Assembly: GCA_017609045.1 (NCBI GenBank)
Contig: JAFCES010000006.1
Location: 1-30,121, forward strand
From: Candidatus Pacearchaeota archaeon
GTDB lineage: Archaea; Nanobdellota; Nanobdellia; Pacearchaeales; GW2011-AR1
Direction of reading: 5' to 3'
DNA: 30,121 nucleotides
Positions 7,040-14,724 of this stretch are shown here, in pieces. The notes beneath the pieces were generated by a model, which did not search any database, was not told where the DNA came from, and saw nothing but the letters and a program-made list of their open reading frames with translations. Position 1 is the first letter of the stretch. Each line of letters begins with the position of its first letter. A program made the position numbers and the translations under genes.

Positions 7040-8485
7040 ATGAAGGAAACATTTTACATAACAACACCAATTTATTATACCAATGCACCTCCACATTTGG
7101 GAAGTGCATATACAACGATAGCTGCAGATGTCTTAGCTCGATGGAAAAGGTTGAAAGGAGAGAAAGTCTTTTTTTTGACAGGAACCGATGAGCATGGGCA
7201 GAAAATACAGGAAACAGCTGAAAAATCTGGAAAAAAACCAAAAAAGTTTGTTGATGAGATAGTTAAGGATTTCAAGAAAGCATTTAAGCTCTTGAATATT
7301 TCTAATGATTTTTTTATTAGAACTACAGACAAGAGACATGGATACGAAGTTAAAAAAACCTTACAAAAACTTTATGACAAAAAGTTCATCTACAAAGGGC
7401 ATTATGAATCTTACTATTGCGTGGGGTGTGAGCAGTATTTAACTGAGAGTGATTTGGTAGATGGGAGATGCCCCCTACATAATAAAGAGCCTGAGTTAAG
7501 AAAAGAGGAAGCTTACTTATTCAAGCTCTCTAAATTCCAAGATAAACTTTTGAATTTGATTAAAACTGGGAAATATGAGATTCTCCCAAAAAGAATGAGG
7601 AAAGAGATTATTTCTTTTATTGAATCTGGTTTGAAGGATATTTCAATTTCAAGATTAAAGGAAAAGGTTAGTTGGGGAATTGAGTTGCCTTTTGACAAGA
7701 AGCATACTTGCTTTGTTTGGGTTGATGCTTTTTGGAATTATTTAACTGGATTGAAGATTAATAATCAGTTTGAAAAATTTTGGCCTCCAGATATTCAGCT
7801 TATGGCAAGAGATATATTAAGAGTCCATGCTACTATTTGGCCTGCTCTACTTTTAGCTACAGGAAACAAATTGCCCAAAACACTTTTTATTCATGGTTAT
7901 TTTACTGTAAATGGACAAAAAATGAGTAAGTCTTTAGGAAATGTTATTTCTCCAACATATCTTGTAAAGAAGTATGGGGCAGATGCTTTGAGATATTTTT
8001 TAATGAGAAATATCCCCTTTGGACAAGATGGAGATGTTTCTGAACAATCTCTGATAGAGAGAAACAATAATGAATTAGCAGACAAACTTGGAAACTTAGT
8101 CAGTAGAGTTACTAGTTTAGCTGAGAGGTATGGTATAGAAAAAACAGGGAATAAACTGCTGGAAAAACTAAAGCTGAAAGAGATAGAAGAAAAAATTGAG
8201 AATTACGAGCTGGATAAAGCTCTTGAGCTTATTTTCGCTTTTATTGATTCCTGCAACTTTTACGTACAGGAAAATAAACTTTGGGAAAGTGGAGATAAGA
8301 GAAAGTTATATGAGTTAGTTAATAGCATAAAAGCCATAACTATCTTGCTTTTTCCTTTTATACCTGAAACTTGCGAGAAAATTGCCAAACATTTTAACTT
8401 TAAAATTAAATGGGAAGAAATTAAAAAGCCAGTAAAAGTAAAGAAGATAAATAAATCTGAAATTTTGTTTAAGAAAGTGAAGTAA
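6065..8485 (+). CDS. metG: LAGLIDADG endonuclease fused in frame to methionyl-tRNA synthetase
   Basis: One open frame of 806 codons covers two proteins. Residues 1-325 hold two helix-turn-helix repeats (about 6-45 and 58-96, each IAxKLxxxxxTIxxRLxEF-like) and two LAGLIDADG motifs (YLIGFRIGDLRI and FLAGFVDAEGHIGV, acidic residues present), the plan of a DNA-binding homing endonuclease. Residues 326-806 (ATG at 7040) are a complete 481-residue class I MetRS. It has the HIGH-type box HLGS, a zinc knuckle CVGC...CPLH, ARDILRVHATIWPALL, KMSKS (MetRS residues 294-298) and a helical anticodon-binding domain. MetRS charges tRNA-Met. There is no stop between the two parts. MetRS is probably translated from 7040, where ATATAA at 7005-7010 could serve as its own TATA box; a fusion protein is the alternative. 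The usual C-terminal tRNA-binding domain is absent and occurs separately at 8930. Confidence 0.85.
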   Translation: MRKLEISKDILTDLYENKKLTTFQIAEKLQCCQATIWKRLHEFGIKPRLPGVDRVNVSKEDLNQLYIKEKLSTWKIESKLNIPRSTIHRKLREYKIPLRDLSDSHVIYPKKNFSGDLIEKAYLIGFRIGDLRIRKQYKNSKVICAACSSTIPEQIQLIRSLFGKYGRIWTKKANNKVIHSEAFLNNSFNFLFSKEVPNWILKYEKYFSSFLAGFVDAEGHIGVYNNMARFSLGNYDSSLLFLIHKKLREYGVECNKPFSDNRKGKKNNQGYRYNKNYWHLRLNNKNELPKLFKLIKPYIKHKRKIKDLNNAIENINNRNKLRIKKMKETFYITTPIYYTNAPPHLGSAYTTIAADVLARWKRLKGEKVFFLTGTDEHGQKIQETAEKSGKKPKKFVDEIVKDFKKAFKLLNISNDFFIRTTDKRHGYEVKKTLQKLYDKKFIYKGHYESYYCVGCEQYLTESDLVDGRCPLHNKEPELRKEEAYLFKLSKFQDKLLNLIKTGKYEILPKRMRKEIISFIESGLKDISISRLKEKVSWGIELPFDKKHTCFVWVDAFWNYLTGLKINNQFEKFWPPDIQLMARDILRVHATIWPALLLATGNKLPKTLFIHGYFTVNGQKMSKSLGNVISPTYLVKKYGADALRYFLMRNIPFGQDGDVSEQSLIERNNNELADKLGNLVSRVTSLAERYGIEKTGNKLLEKLKLKEIEEKIENYELDKALELIFAFIDSCNFYVQENKLWESGDKRKLYELVNSIKAITILLFPFIPETCEKIAKHFNFKIKWEEIKKPVKVKKINKSEILFKKVK

Positions 8486-8486
8486 A

Positions 8487-8713
8487 ATGGATGAGTTGGG
8501 CGATGAAAGAGTATTAGAAAAAATCTGTATTGGAGAAGATACTTATCTGGCAACACCTGAGTTTTTTTAGGAACTTGCCCTGAATGCGGGGCAAGAGAAG
8601 AATTATTTGGTTATGAAGGGGGAGGACTTTATCTTTGTTGGGCTAATGAATGTATTGTAAGATTTAAGAATATAAGAGATAAGGAAAAACTGGAAATTTC
8701 AGAAGAAAGATGA
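8487..8713 (+). pseudogene. Small zinc-ribbon protein gene with a frameshift at a T7 run
   Basis: ATG 8487 reads MDELGDERVLEKICIGEDTY then LATPEFF and stops at TAG 8568. In the -1 frame the sequence continues from the run of seven T (8562-8568) as FLGTCPECGAREELFGYEGG and on to LYLCWANECIVRF, ending at TGA 8711. The CxxC/Cx4C pair looks like a zinc-binding fold, and the stop overlaps the next start as ATGA. Both points suggest the two frames belong to one gene of about 75 residues. It begins one base after the MetRS stop. The break could be a real indel, a homopolymer error, or slippage on T7. Confidence 0.5.
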
Positions 8714-8883
8714 ATATAGATGAAATAGATGATTCTATTTTAGATTATTGAGAAGAAAAAGCATCAGGAAAATTTTATTTAGAATATGGCAACATAAGAA
8801 AGGAGAAATGGGTTGCGATAAATTATTGGAGAGCTTTCAAGGATGGCAGGCTTATGCAAAGTGGGCAGATACTTATAAATTAA
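8710..8883 (+). pseudogene. Small gene with an in-frame TGA
   Basis: ATG 8710 overlaps the previous stop (ATGA). It reads MNIDEIDDSILDY, then TGA at 8749-8751, then continues in frame as EEKASGKFYLEYGNIRKEKW and on to INYWRAFKDGRLMQSGQILI, ending at TAA 8881. The post-stop part has protein-like composition with no further stop for 43 codons. Either the gene is inactivated by one substitution, or the downstream part is not coding. I recognise no family. TGA is used as an ordinary stop elsewhere in the window (for example radB), so recoding is unlikely. Confidence 0.35.
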
Positions 8884-8929
8884 GAAGAAACTTTATAAAG
8901 CAGATAAATCATTTTTATCATAAATAAGA

Positions 8930-9268
8930 ATGACAGAAGAAATTAGTTTTAAACAATGGCAGAAACTTGACTTGAGAGTAGGAAAGATATTGAAAGTAGA
9001 AGATATAGAAGGAGCTGACAAGCTGTACAAGTTTAAAGTTGATTTAGGAGAACTTGGAGAGAGAACAATTGCAGCAGGAGTTAAAGAGTATTATAAAAAA
9101 GAAGAATTAGAGGGAAAGAAATGTGTAGTTCTTGCAAATTTAGAAGCTAAGAAATTAAGGGGAATAGAAAGTCAGGGAATGATACTTGCAGCTGTTTCTG
9201 AAGATGAAAAAGAATGTATCTTGCTTATTCCTGAGAAGGATATTAAAGTAGGGACTAAGATATTTTGA
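8930..9268 (+). CDS. Stand-alone MetRS-type tRNA-binding domain protein
   Basis: The 112 residues form a complete EMAP-II/Trbp111-like OB fold: FKQWQKLDLRVGKILKVEDI, ADKLYKFKVDLGE, RTIAAGVKEYY, KKCVVLANLEAKKLRGIESQ, GMILAA. This is the module that forms the C-terminal tRNA-binding and dimerisation domain of many MetRS proteins and in several archaea exists as a separate beta subunit. It lies downstream of a MetRS gene that lacks this domain, so the natural inference is that it binds tRNA in trans for that enzyme. A TATA-like CTTTATAAAGC (8891-8901) about 30 bases upstream provides its own promoter. It converges on tRNA-Val. Confidence 0.88.
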   Translation: MTEEISFKQWQKLDLRVGKILKVEDIEGADKLYKFKVDLGELGERTIAAGVKEYYKKEELEGKKCVVLANLEAKKLRGIESQGMILAAVSEDEKECILLIPEKDIKVGTKIF

Positions 9269-9288
9269 TTAGCTTTCCTCTGCTGGAA

Positions 9289-9397
9289 TGGGCCTGCCAG
9301 GAATTGAACCTGGGACCTTCTCGACGTGAACGAGATGTCATTTGTGGACTTCTAAAATAAATAAATTTTGAGAAGTTAACCACTAGACCACAGGCCC
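9289..9397 (-). tRNA. tRNA-Val (anticodon CAC) with an intron in the D loop
   Basis: On the minus strand GGGCCTG pairs with CAGGCCC, followed by A. The T arm is CCAGG-TTCAATT-CCTGG and the anticodon arm TCTCG-TTCACGT-CGAGA gives anticodon CAC (plus-strand 9326-9328). The anticodon arm is uninterrupted. The D arm, however, starts GTCT-AGTGGTTA and its closing strand TGAC is 36 bases further on (intron about 9341-9376). The intron contains ACTTCT/AGAAGT as a hairpin. Removing it gives a normal 73-nt tRNA. The gene begins 2 bases after the stop codon of the gene at 9400-9834 on the same strand, so it must be processed out of that mRNA or use a promoter inside it. Confidence 0.85.
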
Positions 9398-9399
9398 AA

Positions 9400-9834
9400 T
9401 TATAGAACATCTCTCACAGCATTAATAAATCTTTCCAGTATTTCATTATACTCTTTCAGTTTATCCATGTCTATACTTACCCACTCTCCTTTATCTAGCA
9501 CTTTTAGAGTGACATGCTTCCTAAACTCGCTTTCTCTTGTCTTCTCTAATTTATCTACCCTCTTTAGAAATTCATAGAGGTCCATGGCTTCTATAATCTC
9601 CTTGTTTTTCTTGTAAATCTCTTTTGTTTTATCTATTTTTAGTTTTGGTGCCAGAGGTATTGTTTTTAGTTTTTTCTGTTTTTTTGCTTTTTCTAAAAGC
9701 CTGTCTACAGCTGTTTCTATCATACTTCGCCATCTTGCAATAAGATTAAGCATAACATCAGTTGTTTTTGTATACTTCAAGCTAACATAAAGCAGATGGT
9801 CTGCTGAAATTTTTTCCTGCATTATTTTTTCCAT
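9400..9834 (-). CDS. Hypothetical helical protein, paralogue of its upstream neighbour
   Basis: This is a 144-residue, nearly all-helical protein starting MEKIMQEKISADHLLYVSLK and ending RFINAVRDVL. The segment SADHLLYVSLKYTKTTDVM corresponds to MADHLTYMTFPLLKENRLL in the gene at 9924-10400. Both continue with a long amphipathic helix, a Lys-rich middle and a C-terminal KEY-containing helix, so the two appear to be diverged tandem copies. No enzyme motif is seen. Function is unknown; the conserved ADHL-Y motif may be structural. Its stop is 2 bases from the tRNA-Val 5' end. Confidence 0.65.
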   Translation of the reverse strand: MEKIMQEKISADHLLYVSLKYTKTTDVMLNLIARWRSMIETAVDRLLEKAKKQKKLKTIPLAPKLKIDKTKEIYKKNKEIIEAMDLYEFLKRVDKLEKTRESEFRKHVTLKVLDKGEWVSIDMDKLKEYNEILERFINAVRDVL

Positions 9835-9923
9835 ACTACCCTCTCTTTAAAAACGTTAAAAAAACGCAAAAATTAAGAGGTAAAGGAGATATATATATTT
9901 TTCTAAATTTGCAGCTTTTAATA

Positions 9924-10400
9924 CTATGGATTTGAGCTTATCATTAAGTTAGCTTTCCTCAACAAATCTTTTACTTCAAGCAGATACTCTTTTATTTTTC
10001 CTGAAGTTAGTGTGGTTGTTTTCAGATTGTCTGACATTATCACTACTTTATTGTTCCTGACAAACTCGAAGGGGCTTTTTTTATGACTCTCCTCTAACTT
10101 TAGAATTTCAATAATCTTGTTTAGCTGTTCTGGGTTTATTTTGTACCTCTCAGCTAACTCCTTGAAAGTTTTGAAGTTTTCTTTGGCGTCCTTGTAGAGA
10201 GGGATTCTTTTGTAAGTATACTCGTATTGGAGGATAGCATTTATTATGTTTATCACTGAGTTGTGCAGCTCATCTAATATTTTGAGAAGAAGGCGGTTTT
10301 CTTTTAAAAGAGGAAAAGTCATGTAAGTTAGATGATCTGCCATTTTCAAGCTTCGCGTGGCTTTTTCTAAACTTAGAATGAATTTTTCAGGTTCTGCCAT
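9924..10400 (-). CDS. Hypothetical helical protein, paralogue of its downstream neighbour
   Basis: This is a 158-residue helical protein beginning MAEPEKFILSLEKATRSLKM. It shares with the 9400-9834 product the motif ADHL-Y near residue 22, a long helix after it (LLLKILDELHNSVINIINAI), a lysine-rich loop region and a terminal helix containing KEYLLEVKDLL. Similarity is low, implying an old duplication. Family unknown. It is followed after about 90 bases by its paralogue and preceded by Sec61 beta on the same strand (54-base gap). Confidence 0.65.
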   Translation of the reverse strand: MAEPEKFILSLEKATRSLKMADHLTYMTFPLLKENRLLLKILDELHNSVINIINAILQYEYTYKRIPLYKDAKENFKTFKELAERYKINPEQLNKIIEILKLEESHKKSPFEFVRNNKVVIMSDNLKTTTLTSGKIKEYLLEVKDLLRKANLMISSNP

Positions 10401-10454
10401 TTTTCTTACTTCCCTTAATCTGAAGTAAAAGGAGAATTAGGTTAATATATTTTT

Positions 10455-10613
10455 CTAAGCTAAAGGAAAAAATATATTTAAAGCTATTACGAATAAAACC
10501 ACTACTATGATAAATCCAATTACATGAGCTGGCTTTAACATGAGCTTAGATTTATACTCCTCTTTATACCTCATTAAACCGCCAAATCCAGCTGGCATGT
10601 TTATGTCTGCCAT
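10455..10613 (-). CDS. Protein translocase subunit Sec61 beta
   Basis: ATG 10613-10611 to TAG 10457-10455 encodes 52 residues. They start MADINMPAGFGGLMRYKEEY, with a short basic linker (KSKLMLKPAH) and one C-terminal membrane helix (VIGFIIVVVLFVIALNIFF). This matches archaeal Sec61 beta exactly in size and plan: a conserved cytosolic PxxxxGLxRYxEE motif followed by a tail anchor. It is the small, non-essential subunit of the SecYE protein-conducting channel. It is divergent from valS (75-base gap containing both promoters). Confidence 0.9.
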   Translation of the reverse strand: MADINMPAGFGGLMRYKEEYKSKLMLKPAHVIGFIIVVVLFVIALNIFFPLA

Positions 10614-10687
10614 ATCTAAAGAAAAAGAAAGAGATTTTTAAATCTTGCTATATTAAAGTTTAAAAATCTCCTTATCTACTTTTGGAT

Positions 10688-13072
10688 ATGAAAAAACAGA
10701 AAAAACAATACAAGCCTCAAGAAGCAGAGGAAAAGTGGCAGAAGTTCTGGGAGAAGGAGAAAATCTTCAAATTCAATGAGAAAAGCAAGAAAAAGATTTA
10801 TTCAGTTGACACACCTCCTCCGACAGTATCTGGAAAAATGCATATAGGACATGCTTTTAGTTATGCTCAACAAGATTTTGTTGTTAGGTATAAAAGAATG
10901 AAAGGATTTAATGTTTTTTATCCTTTTGGTACAGATGATAATGGTTTAGCTACAATAAGACTAATTGAGAAGGAAAAAAAAGTAAAAGCCTTTGACCTTG
11001 GAAGGGAAAAATTTATTGAACTCGTTTTAAAAACTTTAAAAGAAGATTTAAGGCCAAAATATGTAGCTGATTGGAAAAAACTTGGAATGAGCTGTGATTG
11101 GGATATTTTTTACACTACTATAGATGAACATTGTCAGAGGATAAGTCAAAGAAGTTTTATTGAACTTTACAAGAAAGGTAGGGAGTATAGAAAGAGAAGC
11201 CCCTTTTTCTGGTGTCCTGAGTGTCAAACAGCTATTGCTCAAGTGGAGATGGAAGATAAGACTCAGAAAAGTGATTTTGTTTATATGAAGTTTGACACTA
11301 CTTTAGGAAAAAAGATAGTTATAGCTACCACACGTCCAGAATTAATGGCTGCTTGTGTAGGCATTTTTGTGCATCCAAAAGATAAAAGATATAAAGATTT
11401 TGTTGGGAAAGAAGCTATTTTACCTTTTTATAACAAAAAGATTAAAATTAAAACAAGTGTAGACGCAGATCCTGATTTTGGATCTGGTGCAGTATATCAT
11501 TGTACTTTTGGTGATATGGATGATGTAGAATGGTTAGCAAGGGAAGGGGTAAAGCCAATAGAAATAGTGAATAAAGATGGAACTTTAAATGAAAAAGCTG
11601 GTTTTTTAAAAGGCTTGAAGATTAAAGAGGCGAGGAAAAAAATAATATCTGAATTAAAAAAGGCAGGAAAAATAGAGAAAATAGAGAAAATAGAGCATGT
11701 TGTAAAAGTTCATGAAAGATGTGGCGCTGATATTGAAATTTTAATGACAGAACAGTGGTTTATCCAATACCTTAACTTAAAGAAACAGATGTTAGTATGG
11801 GGGAAAACGTTGGGATGGTTTCCTAGGTATATGAGGGTAAGGTATGAAAACTGGGTTAAGGGCTTGAAATGGGATTGGTGCATATCTAGACAGAGATATT
11901 ATGGTATTCCTATTCCTGTTTGGTATTGTAAGAATTGTGGAGAGGTAATATTGCCTTCTGAGGAAGACTTGCCAGTAGACCCTTTAAAAGATAAGCCTAA
12001 AAAAGCTTGTAAATGCGGAAGTAAAGATTTTGAAGGGGAAAAAGATGTTTTAGATACATGGGCTACTTCTTCTTTAACACCAAGACTGGCTGTAGAGTTG
12101 ATGCCTAAAGCTTTGTGGAAGAGCTTGTTTCCGATGGATTTGAGACCTCAGGCTCATGACATCATAACTTTCTGGCTTTTCAATACAGTTGTGAAAAGCC
12201 AGCTACACTATAAAAAAAATCCGTGGAAAGATGTAATGATTTCCGGTTTTGTTCTTGATCCAGAGGGTAAGAAAATGAGCAAGAGTAAGGGAAATGTTAT
12301 TGCACCACAAGATGTTTTTGAAAGATATGGAGCTGACGCTTTAAGATACTGGGCTGCTTCAAGTAAGTTAGGAGAAGACCTTCCATATAAGGAAAAAGAC
12401 CTTATAACAGGAAAAAAATTTGTTACTAAAATTCTTAATGCTTCAAGATTTGTTTTTATGAATTTGAAAAGTGGGGAAAAGCCAGCTAGACCAAAAAAGC
12501 TGCATGAGACAGACAGGCTTTTCCTTTCTCAGCTTAATCAGATAATTAAAAATGCAACTGAAAATTTTGAGAAATACGAGTTTTCAAAAGTTAAGAATGA
12601 GGTGGATAATTTTTTCTGGAAAGATTTCTGTGACAATTATTTAGAGATAGTAAAGAATAGAGTTTATTCTGATAATGAAGAAGAGAAAAAATCTGCACTT
12701 TTCACTTTATATGCTTCACTTCTTACTATTTTAAAAATCTTCTCGCCTATTACTCCTTTTATCACAGAGGAAATTTATCAGAGATATTTTAGAAAATTAG
12801 AAAAAGATAAAAGTATACATATAAGTAACTGGCCCGAACAAGTTAAAATAAATGAGAGAAAAGGCGATAAAGAAAAATATAAGTTATTGATTGAAATTTT
12901 AGGAAAAGTAAGGCAGGGCAAGGCGAGAAAGCAGAGGTCAGTTAAATCTCCTATTGTGCTTTACCTTGATAAAAAAACTCAGGAAAAATTAAAAGACTTG
13001 CTTTCAGATTTGAAAGCAGTTACAAACGCTGAAGAGATAAAAGAGGACAAGTTTAAGGTAGAGTTTGTTTAG
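10688..13072 (+). CDS. valS: Valyl-tRNA synthetase
   Basis: This class I aminoacyl-tRNA synthetase charges tRNA-Val. Seen in order are PPPTVSGKMHIGHAFSY (HIGH box, about residues 52-55), TTRPELMAACVGIFVHP and GSGAVYHCTF of the editing domain, a CKNC...CKCG zinc pair, WATSSLTP, KKMSKSKGN (KMSKS near 530) and the anticodon-binding region ending in the C-terminal helices. The length of about 794 residues is typical of archaeal ValRS lacking the long bacterial C-terminal coiled coil. I prefer ATG 10688 to TTG 10682 because a TATA-like GTTTAAAAATC lies about 25 bases upstream. The valine identity is supported by the proline-rich PPPTVSGxxHIGH form, distinct from IleRS and LeuRS. Confidence 0.93.
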   Translation: MKKQKKQYKPQEAEEKWQKFWEKEKIFKFNEKSKKKIYSVDTPPPTVSGKMHIGHAFSYAQQDFVVRYKRMKGFNVFYPFGTDDNGLATIRLIEKEKKVKAFDLGREKFIELVLKTLKEDLRPKYVADWKKLGMSCDWDIFYTTIDEHCQRISQRSFIELYKKGREYRKRSPFFWCPECQTAIAQVEMEDKTQKSDFVYMKFDTTLGKKIVIATTRPELMAACVGIFVHPKDKRYKDFVGKEAILPFYNKKIKIKTSVDADPDFGSGAVYHCTFGDMDDVEWLAREGVKPIEIVNKDGTLNEKAGFLKGLKIKEARKKIISELKKAGKIEKIEKIEHVVKVHERCGADIEILMTEQWFIQYLNLKKQMLVWGKTLGWFPRYMRVRYENWVKGLKWDWCISRQRYYGIPIPVWYCKNCGEVILPSEEDLPVDPLKDKPKKACKCGSKDFEGEKDVLDTWATSSLTPRLAVELMPKALWKSLFPMDLRPQAHDIITFWLFNTVVKSQLHYKKNPWKDVMISGFVLDPEGKKMSKSKGNVIAPQDVFERYGADALRYWAASSKLGEDLPYKEKDLITGKKFVTKILNASRFVFMNLKSGEKPARPKKLHETDRLFLSQLNQIIKNATENFEKYEFSKVKNEVDNFFWKDFCDNYLEIVKNRVYSDNEEEKKSALFTLYASLLTILKIFSPITPFITEEIYQRYFRKLEKDKSIHISNWPEQVKINERKGDKEKYKLLIEILGKVRQGKARKQRSVKSPIVLYLDKKTQEKLKDLLSDLKAVTNAEEIKEDKFKVEFV

Positions 13073-13144
13073 TTTCTTGTGGATTTTTATTCAGCTTCAT
13101 CAACATATTTTTAAACACTTTTTACTTTTTTCTTTGGAATTAAA

Positions 13145-14227
13145 ATGGCAATGACAAAACTTGAGTTAGAGGAGATAATAGAAGAGCTGGAAAAGATTAA
13201 AGGCAGACATACTGAGCTTGTCTCTGTATATATACCAGCAGGTCTAAATTTAAGTACAGTGGCAAGGCAGATAGAGGCAGAAAAAGGCACTGCTTCAAAT
13301 ATAAAATCTAAAACGACAAGGAAAAATGTGATAGATGCTTTAGAAAGTATTTCAAGAGAATTAAAGCTGTATAAAAAAACACCTGAAAATGGCATGGCTA
13401 TTTTTTGCGGAAATGTTTCTGAAAAAGAGGGGCAAGCTAACATAAAGTTATGGGTGATAGAGCCTCCTCAGTCTTTGAAAGTGAGGATGTATAGATGTGA
13501 CCAGACTTTTGTTCTTACTCCTTTAAAAGAAATGTTAGAAGTAGAGGAAGTTTATGGTTTAGTTGTGATGGATAGGAGAGAAGCTACTCTTGGCTTGCTT
13601 GAGGGAAAGCAGATAAAAGTATTGAGAAAGATGACTTCTGGTGTACCAGGAAAAACAGAAAAAGGAGGCCAGAGCGCAGCAAGATTTGCTAGATTAAGAG
13701 AAGGGCTTGCAAAAGAGTTTTTTAGAAGAATAGCTCAGGCTATGAAGGAAGTTTATTTTGACATGCCAAAATTAAAAGGTATAATTTTGGGAGGGCCTGT
13801 TCCAACAAAAGAGGACTTTATGAAAGAAGGTCAACTTGTAACTAAGCTGAAAGATATGGTAATTGGAATGAAAGATATAGGGCAGACAGACGAGTCCGGC
13901 TTAACTGATTTAGTTGAAGTGAGTAAAGATCTTCTTGCTAGTCAGGAAATTATATATGAGAAAAAGCTACTAGAGAAATATTTTGAACTGCTTGGAAAGG
14001 GAAAGAAAGCAGTATATAAAAAGAGAGATATAGAAAAAGCTTTGAAATATGGGGCTGTAGATGTTTTGATTTTAAGTAAAAAGCTGAAGAAAAAGGAAAT
14101 GAGAGAGTTGAGTAAAAAAGCAGAAGATATTTCGGCTAGAGTAGAAATAGTTTCAGATGAGACAGAAGAGGGAAAACAGTTTTTTAATATGGGAGGAATG
14201 GGAGCTATTTTAAGATTTGAGGTTTAA
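13145..14227 (+). CDS. prf1: Peptide chain release factor aRF1
   Basis: The 360-residue protein has all functional signatures of archaeal/eukaryal class I release factors: NIKS (residues 52-55) and YxCxxxF (YRCDQTF, 116-122) for stop-codon recognition, and GGQ (174-176, within TEKGGQSAARFARLREG) for peptidyl-tRNA hydrolysis. It ends with the beta strand GAILRFEV. It is somewhat shorter than typical aRF1 (about 410 residues), chiefly because the zinc-binding minidomain insertion of the C-terminal domain is missing. The presence of intact NIKS and YxCxxxF argues that all three stop codons are read normally, which bears on the in-frame TGA at 8749. A TATA box (TTTTTAAACAC, about 13108-13118) indicates a leaderless mRNA. 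Confidence 0.95.
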   Translation: MAMTKLELEEIIEELEKIKGRHTELVSVYIPAGLNLSTVARQIEAEKGTASNIKSKTTRKNVIDALESISRELKLYKKTPENGMAIFCGNVSEKEGQANIKLWVIEPPQSLKVRMYRCDQTFVLTPLKEMLEVEEVYGLVVMDRREATLGLLEGKQIKVLRKMTSGVPGKTEKGGQSAARFARLREGLAKEFFRRIAQAMKEVYFDMPKLKGIILGGPVPTKEDFMKEGQLVTKLKDMVIGMKDIGQTDESGLTDLVEVSKDLLASQEIIYEKKLLEKYFELLGKGKKAVYKKRDIEKALKYGAVDVLILSKKLKKKEMRELSKKAEDISARVEIVSDETEEGKQFFNMGGMGAILRFEV

Positions 14228-14244
14228 TTCAAAATTTAGTTGAG

Positions 14245-14676
14245 ATGGGCAGGTTAGAGGTTTATAGATTAAGTTTTAAAGAGAGAATTAAAAGAAGAGC
14301 TAAACAACTGAAGAGATACTGCTATGTATCTTCTATTTCTGCTGCTGTAACTTTTATTTTGCTTTTTATTTTTGTTTCTTTACTAAATTTTTATTATATC
14401 ACAGCATTTGTAATTGCTTATCTTGCCTCGGCAACACTTAGCTTCTTTCTAAATAAGATTTTGATTTTTAATATATTCAATCCAAAAAGTTTACAGAAGC
14501 AGTACTACCAATTTTTTATGGTTAATGTCTTATTTTTTCTTGCTAATCTTGTCCTCCTTTATGTTTTTGTGGAATTTTTTGGTTTGTGGTATCTTCTAGC
14601 GCAGGTTTTAATAAGTTTGATAATAGTTTTGGCAAGATTTTTAAGCTATAAGAATTATGTGTTTAACCATATCTGA
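14245..14676 (+). CDS. GtrA-family membrane protein
   Basis: This 143-residue protein has four hydrophobic helices, a basic N-terminus and the family landmarks SATLSFFLNKILIFN (the N-K-x-x-x-F signature after helix 2) and FLSYKNYVFN at the end. GtrA-like proteins are thought to help move polyprenyl-phosphate-linked sugars across the membrane. A GT2 glycosyltransferase lies 0.6 kb downstream on the same strand, which fits a role in surface glycan or glycoprotein assembly. It starts 17 bases after prf1 and is probably co-transcribed with it. Substrate unknown. Confidence 0.8.
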   Translation: MGRLEVYRLSFKERIKRRAKQLKRYCYVSSISAAVTFILLFIFVSLLNFYYITAFVIAYLASATLSFFLNKILIFNIFNPKSLQKQYYQFFMVNVLFFLANLVLLYVFVEFFGLWYLLAQVLISLIIVLARFLSYKNYVFNHI

Positions 14677-14724
14677 TTCGAAAGAAACTTTATAAACTTC
14701 TAGCCTTTAATTATTAGTGCTGAA

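Noticed and set aside
6007..7078. Spliced intron carrying a homing endonuclease
   Set aside because: Possible in principle, but the sequence just before the downstream exon is itself a good MetRS N-terminus, which an intron would not need. I saw no convincing group I core or bulge-helix-bulge at the borders.
8749..8751. TGA recoding (selenocysteine or reassignment)
   Set aside because: The release factor has intact stop-recognition motifs, other genes end in TGA, and no recoding element was recognised.
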